Shown here in pieces: positions 16,191-24,191 of a DNA stretch of 49,500 nt (position 1 is its first letter; each line of letters starts with the position of its first letter). Source of the stretch: Nocardioides sp. (lineage in GTDB: Bacteria; Actinomycetota; Actinomycetes; Propionibacteriales; Nocardioidaceae); assembly GCF_030019515.1 (NCBI RefSeq), contig NZ_JASEEQ010000020.1:1-49500 (forward strand). Direction: 5' to 3'. The position numbers were made by a program, and so were the translations under genes. The notes beneath the pieces were generated by a model, which ran no database searches, was not told the DNA's origin, and was given only the letters and a program-made list of their open reading frames with translations.

Positions 16191-17383
16191 GGCCGCGCCG
16201 GGCCCCGGGCGTGGAGCGGCCACCGGTCGCGCCGATCCGGCTGCTCCAGCTCGGTGCCCTCGTCAGCACCCTCGACCGGTTCGCGCTGCCGCCGATGCTG
16301 GTCGCGATCGCGCACGACCTGGGCGCCCCGCTGAGCGAGATCGTCACCGCCGCGGGCGCCTACTTCCTGGTCTACGGCCTGAGCCAGCCGGTCTGGGGCA
16401 CGGTGAGCGACCGGCTCGGCCGGGTCCGGACGATGCGGGTGACCCTGCTGCTGGCGGGGGTCTTCACGCTCGTCTCCGCGCTGAGCTGGTCGCCGCTGTC
16501 GCTCGGGGTGACCCGCGGCCTCGCGGGCGGGTTCTTCGGTGCGGCGTACCCCTCGAGCCTGATCTACCTCGGCGACACCGTGCCGGCCGCCTCCCGCCAG
16601 CGCGACATCGCCCGGCTGATGGTCGGGGTGGCGATGGGCACGGCGCTCGCGTCGGTCGGCGCGGGCGTGCTCGCCGACGCCGTGAGCTGGCGGGTGGCGT
16701 TCGTCGTGACCGGCGTGGCCTCCCTGCTGATGACTTGGGCGCTGCGCGGCCTGCCGGAGCCCGAGGCGCACGGCCGGCCGGCGTCGGCCATGGACGGGCT
16801 GCGCACGATCGGCGGCTCGCGGATCGCGCTGCTGATGCTGCTGTTCGCGTTCACCGAGGGCGCGGTGCTGCTCGGCGCCCTGACCCTGCTGCCGCCCGCC
16901 GTCGAGAACGCGGGCGCCACCGCCGCGCTCGCCGGCGGGGTGACCGCGGTCTACGGGGTCTCGGTGTTCGCCAGCTCGCAGCTGGTCGGGCGGCTCGCCG
17001 CGACCTGGCACCCGTGGCGGCTGATCGCGATGGGCGCGACCGCCGCGGTCGCGGGGTGCGGCCTGCTCGCGGTCTCGCAGGAGCCGGCGTCCGCCGTGGT
17101 CGTGGCGCTGCTGCTCGGCCTGGCGTGGACCTCGATGCACTCCTCGCTGCAGACCTGGGCGACCGAGGTGCTGCCGGGGGCCCGGGCGACCGTGGTCTCG
17201 TTCTTCGCCGGGTCGCTGTTCGTGGGCAGCGCGCTGGCGGCGGTGCTGGTCGCCGGCCTCGCGGACGCCGGCCGCTACGCGCTGATCTACGCGGTGTACG
17301 GCGCGCTCGCGGTCCCGCTCGGCATCGCGGCCGGTCTGGCGCGGCGGCGCTGGGTGCGTCCGGCGCCGGAGACGGGAACCTAG
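16187..17383 (+). CDS. MFS transporter
   Basis: A 398-aa major facilitator with about 12 membrane segments. The loop 2-3 motif reads GTVSDRLGRVRTMR. The GTG start at 16187 overlaps the stop of the preceding gene (GTGA); a second GTG at 16211 would remove eight residues. The gene ends one base before lacI. Being co-transcribed with a binding-fold protein and divergent from a degradative operon, it is the likely importer of the pathway substrate. Confidence 0.9.
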   Translation: MRPRRAPGVERPPVAPIRLLQLGALVSTLDRFALPPMLVAIAHDLGAPLSEIVTAAGAYFLVYGLSQPVWGTVSDRLGRVRTMRVTLLLAGVFTLVSALSWSPLSLGVTRGLAGGFFGAAYPSSLIYLGDTVPAASRQRDIARLMVGVAMGTALASVGAGVLADAVSWRVAFVVTGVASLLMTWALRGLPEPEAHGRPASAMDGLRTIGGSRIALLMLLFAFTEGAVLLGALTLLPPAVENAGATAALAGGVTAVYGVSVFASSQLVGRLAATWHPWRLIAMGATAAVAGCGLLAVSQEPASAVVVALLLGLAWTSMHSSLQTWATEVLPGARATVVSFFAGSLFVGSALAAVLVAGLADAGRYALIYAVYGALAVPLGIAAGLARRRWVRPAPETGT

Positions 17384-17384
17384 G

Positions 17385-18425
17385 ATGCCGGGTGTGCAGA
17401 CTCCGACGCTCCGCGACGTCGCCGACGCCGCGGGCGTCCATCCCGCGACCGCCTCGCGCGCGCTGAACCCCGCCACCCGCGGCCTGGTCAACGCCGACAC
17501 CGCGCGCCGGGTGATCAAGGTCGCCGAGTCGCTGGGGTACCGGCCGAACCCGATCGCGCGCGGCCTGAAGACCGCCAAGTCCGGGACGGTCGGGCTGGTG
17601 ATCCCCGACCTCACCAACCCGCTGTTCCCGCCGATCGTGCGCGGCATCGAGGACGTGCTCGAGCCGGCCGGCTACAGCGGCCTGATCGTCAACACCGACA
17701 ACGACCCCAGCCGCGAGCGGGCCCAGATCGAGACGCTGCGCTCGCGGCAGGTCGAGGGCTTCATCGTCGCCACCGCGCTGCTGGACCACCCGCTGCTCGA
17801 CCAGCTGCGCCGCGAGGGCGTGCCGATGGTGATGGTCAACCGCCGGCCCGACGGCCTCGACGTCCCCTCGATCACCCCCGACGACGCTGCCGGCGTGGAG
17901 CTCGCCGTACGCCACCTCGCCGAGCTCGGGCACCGCCGCATCGCGCACCTGGCCGGCCCGGCGAACACCTCCACCGGCGTGATCCGGGCCCGGTCGTTCC
18001 GCAACACGGTGCGCGACCTCGGGCTCGACGAGGACCCGGCGCTGACCGCGACCTGCTCGTACTGGAGCGAGGCGGCCGGCGCCGCGGCGCTGCGCTCGCT
18101 GCTCGACTCGGGCGCGGAGTTCACCGCCGTCGTCGCCGGCAACGACCTGATCGCACTGGGCTGCTACGACGTGTTCGCCGAGCGCTCGATCGAGTGCCCG
18201 CGCGACGTCAGCGTGGTGGGCTTCAACGACATGCCGTTCCTCGACAAGCTGCGCCCGCCCCTGACGACCCTCGCCGTCCCACACCAGCAGATCGGCGCCG
18301 AGGCGGCGCGGATGCTGCTGGACGCGATCCGGGACCCCTCGCGCCCGGCGCGGTCGGTGCTGCTGCCGCTCTCGCTCGTGGTGCGCGGGTCGACTGCTCC
18401 GCCGGGCGCATCAGCCGTCGAGTGA
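17385..18425 (+). CDS. LacI-family transcriptional regulator
   Basis: A 346-aa regulator. The N-terminal helix-turn-helix and hinge helix are typical (LRDVADAAGVHPATASRAL, then VAESLGYRPNPIARGL). The effector-binding domain begins TVGLVIPDLTNPLFP. The start could be the ATG at 17385, or the GTG at 17394, which has TAGGAT seven bases before it and would be a leaderless internal start. Third gene of the plus operon; its likely targets are the two LacI-like sites at 15183 and 15252, making this a divergently organised, self-regulated regulon. The inducer is presumably the pathway substrate or an intermediate. Confidence 0.92.
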   Translation: MPGVQTPTLRDVADAAGVHPATASRALNPATRGLVNADTARRVIKVAESLGYRPNPIARGLKTAKSGTVGLVIPDLTNPLFPPIVRGIEDVLEPAGYSGLIVNTDNDPSRERAQIETLRSRQVEGFIVATALLDHPLLDQLRREGVPMVMVNRRPDGLDVPSITPDDAAGVELAVRHLAELGHRRIAHLAGPANTSTGVIRARSFRNTVRDLGLDEDPALTATCSYWSEAAGAAALRSLLDSGAEFTAVVAGNDLIALGCYDVFAERSIECPRDVSVVGFNDMPFLDKLRPPLTTLAVPHQQIGAEAARMLLDAIRDPSRPARSVLLPLSLVVRGSTAPPGASAVE

Positions 18426-18479
18426 CGCGAACTGGCTGTGATCCGGGCCCCGTGGGAGCCACCCCACGTCACTCGACGG
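18415..18479. terminator. Bidirectional terminator between lacI and the desaturase gene
   Basis: CCGTCGAGTGACG at 18415-18427 pairs perfectly with 18467-18479. A smaller CGTGGG/CCCACG hairpin lies in the loop. The left arm covers the last codons of lacI, and the right arm ends one base before the convergent desaturase stop codon. Confidence 0.75.
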
Positions 18480-18480
18480 A

Positions 18481-19704
18481 TCAGGCGGCGGCCTTCCGGG
18501 CCTGCTGGGTCAGCCGGGCCTGGGCGGCGCGGCGGACCTTCGGGCCGCCGGTGGCCATCTTGTAGAGCAGCGCCAGCTGCCGGGGCGCGTTCCTGGCGTT
18601 GGTGGTGGCCAGCCAGCCGTTCGGAAGCGAGAGCCGGACCACCTTGTGCCAGGCGGAGTAGACCTGCTTCGGCAGCGGCGCGGCGTGGTAGTTCAGGTCG
18701 TACTTCTCGAACAGGGCCTGCACCTGCGGCGCGATCTCGGCGTACCGGTTCGAGGGCAGGTCCGGGAACAGGTGGTGCTCGATCTGGTGGGAGAGGTTGC
18801 CGGTCATCACGTGCATCGCCTTCGACCCGGAGATGTTGGCCGAGCCGAGCATCTGGCGCAGGTACCACTCGCCGCGGGTCTCGCCGTCGATCGAGCGCTT
18901 CTCGAAGGTCTCGACGCCCTCGGGGAAGTGGCCGCACATGATCACCGAGTGGCTCCACAGGTTGCGCACCACGTTGGCGGTGAAGTTCGCGGCCAGGGTC
19001 GCCAGGAACGAGCCGGTCGGGATCGAGAGCGCGGGGTGCACCAGGTAGTCCTTGGTGGCCTGGCGGCGGATCTTGGTGAGCACGCCCTTCAGGCGGCGCT
19101 GGAAGTCCGGGTCCTTGGTCTGCTTCCGCTTCACGGTGGCGCCGAGCTCGAGGTCGTACGCCGCGATGCCGTACTCGAAGAAGCAGGCGTTGATGAAGTT
19201 CCACAGCGGCTGCACGAGGAAGAACGGGTGCCAGGGCTGGTCCTCGTCGACGCGCATGATGCCGAAGCCGAGGTCGTTGTCCTTGCCGACCACGTTCGTG
19301 TAGGTGTGGTGCAGCTCGTTGTGCGAGTGCTGCCACTGCTTGGCCGGGGTGGCCATGTCCCACTCCCAGGTCGTGGAGTGGATCTTCGGGTCCCGCATCC
19401 AGTCCCACTGGCCGTGCAGGATGTTGTGGCCGATCTCCATGTTGTCGAGGATCTTGGCGACGCTGAGGCCCGCCGTCCCGACCAGCCAGGCCGGCGGGAA
19501 GGCGGAGAACAGGAGCACGGCGCGGCTGCCCAGCTCGAGGCGGCGCTGGACGTCGATGACCCGCCGGATGTACCTCGCGTCGCCCTCGCCCCGGCTGTCG
19601 AGGACGTCCTGGCGGATGGCGTCGAGCTCGATGCCGATCTGCTCGACGTCCTCGGGGGTCAGGTGGGCGGTGGGGTTGACGGGCTTCTTCTGGATCGCGG
19701 TCAC
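18481..19704 (-). CDS. Membrane fatty-acyl desaturase (acyl-CoA delta-9 type, DesA3-like)
   Basis: A 407-aa integral membrane di-iron desaturase that introduces a double bond into a fatty-acyl chain, taking electrons from the reductase encoded upstream. The three histidine boxes are present: HNILHGQ near 103, HNELHHTYTN near 138 and HQIEHHLFPD near 312. Hydrophobic stretches fit membrane insertion. The gene follows the ferredoxin-reductase gene by 21 bases and converges on lacI across a terminator. In mycobacteria the same pair (DesA3 with an Rv3230c-type reductase) makes oleoyl-CoA, so membrane-lipid adjustment is the likely role. Confidence 0.92.
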   Translation of the reverse strand: MTAIQKKPVNPTAHLTPEDVEQIGIELDAIRQDVLDSRGEGDARYIRRVIDVQRRLELGSRAVLLFSAFPPAWLVGTAGLSVAKILDNMEIGHNILHGQWDWMRDPKIHSTTWEWDMATPAKQWQHSHNELHHTYTNVVGKDNDLGFGIMRVDEDQPWHPFFLVQPLWNFINACFFEYGIAAYDLELGATVKRKQTKDPDFQRRLKGVLTKIRRQATKDYLVHPALSIPTGSFLATLAANFTANVVRNLWSHSVIMCGHFPEGVETFEKRSIDGETRGEWYLRQMLGSANISGSKAMHVMTGNLSHQIEHHLFPDLPSNRYAEIAPQVQALFEKYDLNYHAAPLPKQVYSAWHKVVRLSLPNGWLATTNARNAPRQLALLYKMATGGPKVRRAAQARLTQQARKAAA

Positions 19705-19725
19705 ATGGGTCTCCTCGGATCTCGG

Positions 19726-20844
19726 TCAGGCGTGGTCGAGGTGGCACTCGCCGGCGACGGCGTTGATGCAGGTCTGGATGCTGACGCCGTCCCCGGGGGC
19801 GGCGGTGGTGAGCTGGCCGTTGCGCAGGTCGCGGACCGAGCCCTCGCGCAGCGGCAGGACGCAGCCGAAGCACACGCCCATCCGACAGCCGCTCGGCATC
19901 AGGACGCCCGCGGACTCCGCGGCATCCAGGATCGGCGTCGCGCCGTCGGCCTCGACGGTGACGCCGGAGGTGAAGGTGAGGGTGCCACCCTCGCCCGTGG
20001 CGGCCATCGGCGCGCGGAACCGCTCGACGTTGAGCGTGAGGCCGCGCTCGTCGTAGTACCCCTGCAGCGCGTCGAGCAGCCCCGCCGGCCCGCAGGCGTA
20101 CGCCGTGCGCTCGGCCAGGTCGGGGACGATCCGGTCCAAGCCAGACTCAGGGTCGGCGACCTGCAGCAGGCCGTGCGTGTCGGTGTGCAGCTCGACCAGG
20201 CGCAGCCAGCCGGCCGCGCCGTACCTGCGCAGCTCCTCGCCGAAGATCACCTCCGAGCGCGACAGCGCGGAGTGCAGCAGCACGATGTCGGTGGCGGGCC
20301 GCTCGGCGCGGGAGAACAGGTTGCGCAGCATCCCGATCACCGGCGTGATGCCGGAGCCGGCGGTCACCAGCAGCAGCTTCGCGGGGATCGGCTGGGGCAG
20401 CACGAACTCGCCCGCGGCCTGGCCGAGCTGGATCATCTGGCCGGGCCGGACCCGGCCGACCAGGTGGTTGGAGACGACGCCGTCGGGGATCGCCTTGACG
20501 GTGATGCTGATGCACCGGTCGGCGCGCGGGCCGTGCGTCAGCGAGTAGGTGCGCCACAGGCGCACGCCGTCGACGTCGACGCCGACGCGGACGTACTGGC
20601 CGGGCACGTGCCCGGCCCAGTCCCGGCCCGGCTTGATCACCAGCGTGGCGGAGGCCGCGGTCTCGGGCCGGACCTCGACGACCCGGCCACGCAGGTCGGT
20701 GCCGCGCCGCAGCGGGTGGAAGTGGTCGAGCACGTCCCCGAGGTCGCGCGGGGTGACCGCGGCCTCGGCGACCTGGCGCAGCGTGGTGCGCAGGGACCAT
20801 CCCGACCCGGACCGGGCCGCACCGGAGGGGACAGCGATGCTCAT
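19726..20844 (-). CDS. Ferredoxin reductase for the desaturase (FAD/NAD(P)H plus [2Fe-2S])
   Basis: A 372-aa electron-transfer protein. The FAD domain shows RTYSLTHG, the nucleotide domain shows GSGITPVIGMLR, and the C-terminal plant-type [2Fe-2S] domain shows CRMGVCFGC with a later Cys in QTC. It passes electrons from NAD(P)H to the membrane desaturase. The ATG at 20844 gives MSIAVPSG; a minus-strand TACGCT about 22 bases upstream (20872-20867) is a candidate -10. It heads the reductase-desaturase operon, divergent from a PucR regulator, an arrangement that suggests local control. Confidence 0.92.
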   Translation of the reverse strand: MSIAVPSGAARSGSGWSLRTTLRQVAEAAVTPRDLGDVLDHFHPLRRGTDLRGRVVEVRPETAASATLVIKPGRDWAGHVPGQYVRVGVDVDGVRLWRTYSLTHGPRADRCISITVKAIPDGVVSNHLVGRVRPGQMIQLGQAAGEFVLPQPIPAKLLLVTAGSGITPVIGMLRNLFSRAERPATDIVLLHSALSRSEVIFGEELRRYGAAGWLRLVELHTDTHGLLQVADPESGLDRIVPDLAERTAYACGPAGLLDALQGYYDERGLTLNVERFRAPMAATGEGGTLTFTSGVTVEADGATPILDAAESAGVLMPSGCRMGVCFGCVLPLREGSVRDLRNGQLTTAAPGDGVSIQTCINAVAGECHLDHA

Positions 20845-20887
20845 GCTTCGAGTGTGCTGGCATCCGAGCGTAAGATCATGACCGCTG

Positions 20888-20928
20888 GACGTGAAGATCC
20901 ACGTCTCAATTGTCATCTCCGCACAATT
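20888..20928. promoter_or_regulatory. Two inverted repeats between the reductase and PucR genes
   Basis: GACGTG-n6-CACGTC at 20888-20905 is a perfect inverted repeat. AATTGT-n9-ACAATT at 20908-20928 is a second one. Both lie in the 105-bp divergent promoter region, beyond the predicted minus-strand -10, and are candidate operators for the PucR protein or for a fatty-acid regulator. Confidence 0.45.
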
Positions 20929-20949
20929 CAACGCGAGCCAGGAGACGCC

Positions 20950-22119
20950 ATGGTCCGACGAACGGTCCGACGCACCGCCGACCATGGGCTGCGCCTGAGC
21001 GCCGAGGCCGTCGGCGAGATGCGCGCCGAGCTGCCCCGGGTCGCCGAGCACGTGGTGGCGGCGATCATCGACGAGGTGCCCAGCTACACCGACGCGTTCA
21101 GCGGGCCGATGGGCGAGACGATCCGCAACGCCGTGCAGCTCGCGCTCGGCGGCTTCCTCTCGCTGGCCAGCGGCAGCCGCGGGGCGGACCGGTCCACCCC
21201 GGCCGCGCCCGCGGTCGAGGGCGCCTACCAGCTCGGTCGCGGCGAGGCGCGCAGCGGCCGGACGACCGACGCGCTGCTGGCGGCGTACCGGATCGGCGCC
21301 CGGGTCTCCTGGCGCGAGATGTCCACGGTGGCGGTGCGCAACGGCGTCGCCGGCGAGACGCTGGTGGCGTTCGCGGAGCTGGTGTTCGCCTACATCGACG
21401 AGCTGTCCGCGGCCAGCGTCGCGGGGCACACCGACGAGCTGGCCACGAGCGGGCGGGTGCGGCAGCGGCTGCTCGAGCGGGTCTCGCACCACCTGCTGAC
21501 CGGGGCGCCGGTCGACCAGGTGGTCGCCGCCGCCGAACGCGCCGGGTGGGAGCCGCCGCAGACGCTGACCGCGGTGCTCGTGCCGGAGGCCCAGGTGCGG
21601 CCGGTGCTGGCGGCGCTCTCCCCCGCGACCCTGCAGGTCACCGATCCGCCGGGGCTCGACGACGGCGCGCTGCTGCTGGTCCCCGACGCGCACGACCACC
21701 GCCGCAAGGCGCTGCTGCGGACGCTCGGCGGCCGGGGCGCGCTCGCGGGGCCGGCGCGGCCCTGGCTGGAGGTGCGCGCGTCGTACGACCGCGCGCTGCG
21801 CGCCCGCGCGGCCGGCGTCGAGCTCGACACCGAGGCGCACCTGGTCGGGCTGGTGCTCGAGGCCGACGCGGCGGCCCGCGCGGACCTGCGCGCGCAGGTG
21901 CTCGCCCCGCTCGCGGCGCTGCGCCCGGGCACCGCCGAGAAGCTCACCGACACCCTGCGCTCGTGGCTGCTGCACCAGGGACGGCGCGAGGCCGTCGCCG
22001 CCGAGCTGTTCGTGCACCCGCAGACGGTGCGCTACCGGATGGGCCAGCTGCGCGAGCTGTACGGCGAGCGGCTCGACGACCCCGAGACCGTGCTCGCGCT
22101 CGTGGTCGCGCTGGGCTGA
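20950..22119 (+). CDS. PucR/CdaR-family transcriptional regulator
   Basis: A 389-aa protein. The N-terminal helical region (about 1-170) includes GAYQLGRGEARSGRTTDALLAAYRIGARVSW, as in RsbRD/PucR-type sensors. The C-terminal HTH_30 domain includes AELFVHPQTVRYRMGQLREL, the hallmark of the family. CAGGAG precedes the ATG at 20950. It diverges from the ferredoxin-reductase/desaturase operon and probably controls it; the signal could be acyl-CoA or membrane state, which is inference. Confidence 0.88.
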   Translation: MVRRTVRRTADHGLRLSAEAVGEMRAELPRVAEHVVAAIIDEVPSYTDAFSGPMGETIRNAVQLALGGFLSLASGSRGADRSTPAAPAVEGAYQLGRGEARSGRTTDALLAAYRIGARVSWREMSTVAVRNGVAGETLVAFAELVFAYIDELSAASVAGHTDELATSGRVRQRLLERVSHHLLTGAPVDQVVAAAERAGWEPPQTLTAVLVPEAQVRPVLAALSPATLQVTDPPGLDDGALLLVPDAHDHRRKALLRTLGGRGALAGPARPWLEVRASYDRALRARAAGVELDTEAHLVGLVLEADAAARADLRAQVLAPLAALRPGTAEKLTDTLRSWLLHQGRREAVAAELFVHPQTVRYRMGQLRELYGERLDDPETVLALVVALG

Positions 22120-22146
22120 CGGCTGGTCGAGGTCACCAGACGGCTG

Positions 22147-23166
22147 TCAGTAGGGCCAATCGGCGGGTGCGCTGGCGACAACCTCCACCACTTCACACGG
22201 CCCCGCGCCCTGGGGCAGGTCGTGAATGACGTCCAGCCGGTCTCGACTTCCCACGAAGTAGACGCGGTCGTACCCGCCCTGGCAGTAGATGTCGTCTCGT
22301 ACCCCGTCGTCGAGGACGTAATACACATCGTCGCCCTCCTCGGAGTAGGACTCATCTCGGCCGGGGCCGAGATAGATCACGTCATTGTCCTCGTCGGCAG
22401 TGAGCTGGTCGTCGCCCTCACCGTCGACGAGCAGGTCGTCGCCGGAGCCGCCGTCCAGCTCGTCGTCGCCGGACCCACCGTCCACGTAGTCGTTGCCCAT
22501 GCCGCCGGAGACGTGGTCGCCGCCTTCCTCACCGTAGACGAAGTCGTCGCCCGCGGCGCCGAGGAGTCCTCCGACTCCGGACTGGGTGCGCACGTCGTCG
22601 TCGCCCGCGCCACCGTAGATCAGGTCGCTCCCGCCGTCTCCGCGAACCGTGTCCCGACCGTCCTCGCCGTAGAGGTGGTCGTCGCCGGCCGACCCCTCGA
22701 GCTGATCGTCGTCCGGTCCACCCCAGAGGCGGTCGGCGTCGCCCTCTCCGCGAAGGAAGTCGAGGCCCGGGCCGCCATAGAGCTCATCGAGGCCAGGCCC
22801 GCCGAAGAGACCGTCGTCCCCGAGCTCGCCGTACAGGAGGTCATTGCCACGCGAGGCCTTGAGCAGGTCGTTGCCACCGCCGCCGTGGACCTCGTCGTTG
22901 CCCCGGGAGCTGCTGACCCTGTCCGGGCCGACCCCTCCCCACACCTGGTCCTTTCCGGGGCCGGAGAGGACGGCGTCGGCACCGCCGCGGCCCTTGACGA
23001 CATCGGCGCCAGCGAGGCTACGGATGCTGTCGTCGTTCCTCGTGCCGATGATGCGGTCCGTGCCCGGGCTGCCCTCCAGCGTTGCCGCGTGCGCGGGGGC
23101 GAGCGCGAGGGCCAACACCAGAGAACCGACGAGCACGGCCAGGGCTCTGCCTATGAGGTTGTTCAT
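22147..23166 (-). CDS. Secreted RTX-like calcium-binding repeat protein
   Basis: A 339-aa exported protein with a Sec signal peptide (residues 1-27, cleavage after APAHA). The mature part is almost wholly glycine/aspartate nonapeptide repeats of the GGxGxDxLx type (such as GGGGNDLLK, GGSGDDELD), which form calcium-stacked beta rolls. The last ~60 residues contain two Cys (YCQGG, GPCEVV), a frequent ending in actinobacterial members that may form a disulfide. No type I secretion genes are nearby, so Sec export is expected. The gene and its leader are less GC-rich than the neighbours. Function beyond calcium binding is unknown. Confidence 0.88.
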   Translation of the reverse strand: MNNLIGRALAVLVGSLVLALALAPAHAATLEGSPGTDRIIGTRNDDSIRSLAGADVVKGRGGADAVLSGPGKDQVWGGVGPDRVSSSRGNDEVHGGGGNDLLKASRGNDLLYGELGDDGLFGGPGLDELYGGPGLDFLRGEGDADRLWGGPDDDQLEGSAGDDHLYGEDGRDTVRGDGGSDLIYGGAGDDDVRTQSGVGGLLGAAGDDFVYGEEGGDHVSGGMGNDYVDGGSGDDELDGGSGDDLLVDGEGDDQLTADEDNDVIYLGPGRDESYSEEGDDVYYVLDDGVRDDIYCQGGYDRVYFVGSRDRLDVIHDLPQGAGPCEVVEVVASAPADWPY

Positions 23167-23405
23167 CGAGACACCACCAATTCGAGGGGGCGGCCATATC
23201 GAGACATCGTGCGACCGATGCATGTCGGTATCACCGCGGGATTCATCAACATCCGGTTCAGCCCGACAGGGCTGTCTAGCTCTTGCCCAGGCGCACGGCT
23301 GGGGCGTGTGGTCAACCCACCGCGCTCGGACGTAAAGTAAAGACTATAGACCATGGTTTTGATCTCCGGCACCACGCGCCTGGACGCTGATCGAACTCCG
23401 CAGGG
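23167..23405. promoter_or_regulatory. AT-richer intergenic leader and promoter of the RTX-like gene
   Basis: A 239-base stretch without a gene. On the minus strand TATAGT (23348-23343) is a good -10, which would give a leader of about 170 bases before the ATG at 23166. The leader holds a short CCCGACAGGGCTGTC hairpin but no riboswitch that I recognise. The 23349-23405 part lies between this promoter and the nagB stop. Confidence 0.45.
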
Positions 23406-24191
23406 TCAGGGCCGCTGCCAGTCGGGCTTGTGGTCGAACACCTCGCGGTAGTAGTCGCGGCGGGCGAGCCCGGCCGCGGCGGCCTCGTCGAGCAGCACGG
23501 TGGCGTGCGGGTGCAGCTGGAGCACCGAGCCCGGGCAGGACGCCGAGAGCGGACCCTCGACCGCGGCCGCGACCGCGTCGGCCTTGCCGGCTCCCGAGGC
23601 CACCACCAGCAGGTGCCGGGCCCGCAGGATGGTGCCGAGGCCCTGGGTGAGCACGTGCCGCGGCACCTCGTCGACGGAGTCGAAGAACCGGGCGTTGTCG
23701 GCGCGGGTCTGGGCGGTGAGCGTCTTGAGCCGGGTGACGGACCCGAGCGAGGACCCCGGCTCGTTGAACGCGAGGTGGCCGTCGCCGCCGATGCCGAGCA
23801 CCTGCAGGTCGACCCCGCCGGCGGCGCGGATCGCCTCCTCGTAGCGCTCCCCCGCCCCGGGCAGCAGGTCCGGCGACGGGTCCGGGCTCGCGACCCGGTC
23901 GCGGTCGACGCCGAGGGCGTCGGTGAGCTCGCGGAAGATCGTCTCCCGGTAGGTCTGCGGGTGGCCGGCCGGGAGACCGACGTACTCGTCGAGCAGGAAG
24001 GCGCGCACGCCGGCGTACGACGGGCCGGTGCCGGCGCGGTGCCGGCGGACCAGCTCCTGGTACGCCGGCAGTGGGCTCGACCCGGTGGCCAGGCCGAGCA
24101 CGGCCTCGGGGTGGGAGCGGACCAGCGCCTCGATCGTGTCGGCGGCGAGCGCTCCGACCTCGGCCACGGTGGCGAGCGGGACGACCTCCAT
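23406..24191 (-). CDS. nagB: Glucosamine-6-phosphate deaminase
   Basis: A 261-aa cytoplasmic enzyme converting glucosamine-6-phosphate to fructose-6-phosphate and ammonia. Key motifs are LGLATGSSP (phosphate loop), LLDEYVGLP (catalytic Asp) and GIGGDGHLAFNEPGS (Asp, His and Glu of the active site). The ATG at 24191 shares one base with the nagA stop (TGATG). It is the last gene of the GlcNAc operon, delivering the sugar to glycolysis. Confidence 0.95.
   Translation of the reverse strand: MEVVPLATVAEVGALAADTIEALVRSHPEAVLGLATGSSPLPAYQELVRRHRAGTGPSYAGVRAFLLDEYVGLPAGHPQTYRETIFRELTDALGVDRDRVASPDPSPDLLPGAGERYEEAIRAAGGVDLQVLGIGGDGHLAFNEPGSSLGSVTRLKTLTAQTRADNARFFDSVDEVPRHVLTQGLGTILRARHLLVVASGAGKADAVAAAVEGPLSASCPGSVLQLHPHATVLLDEAAAAGLARRDYYREVFDHKPDWQRP

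Noticed and set aside
23167..23342. Riboswitch in the RTX-gene leader
   Set aside because: A long leader and short hairpins are present, but I cannot match any known aptamer core.
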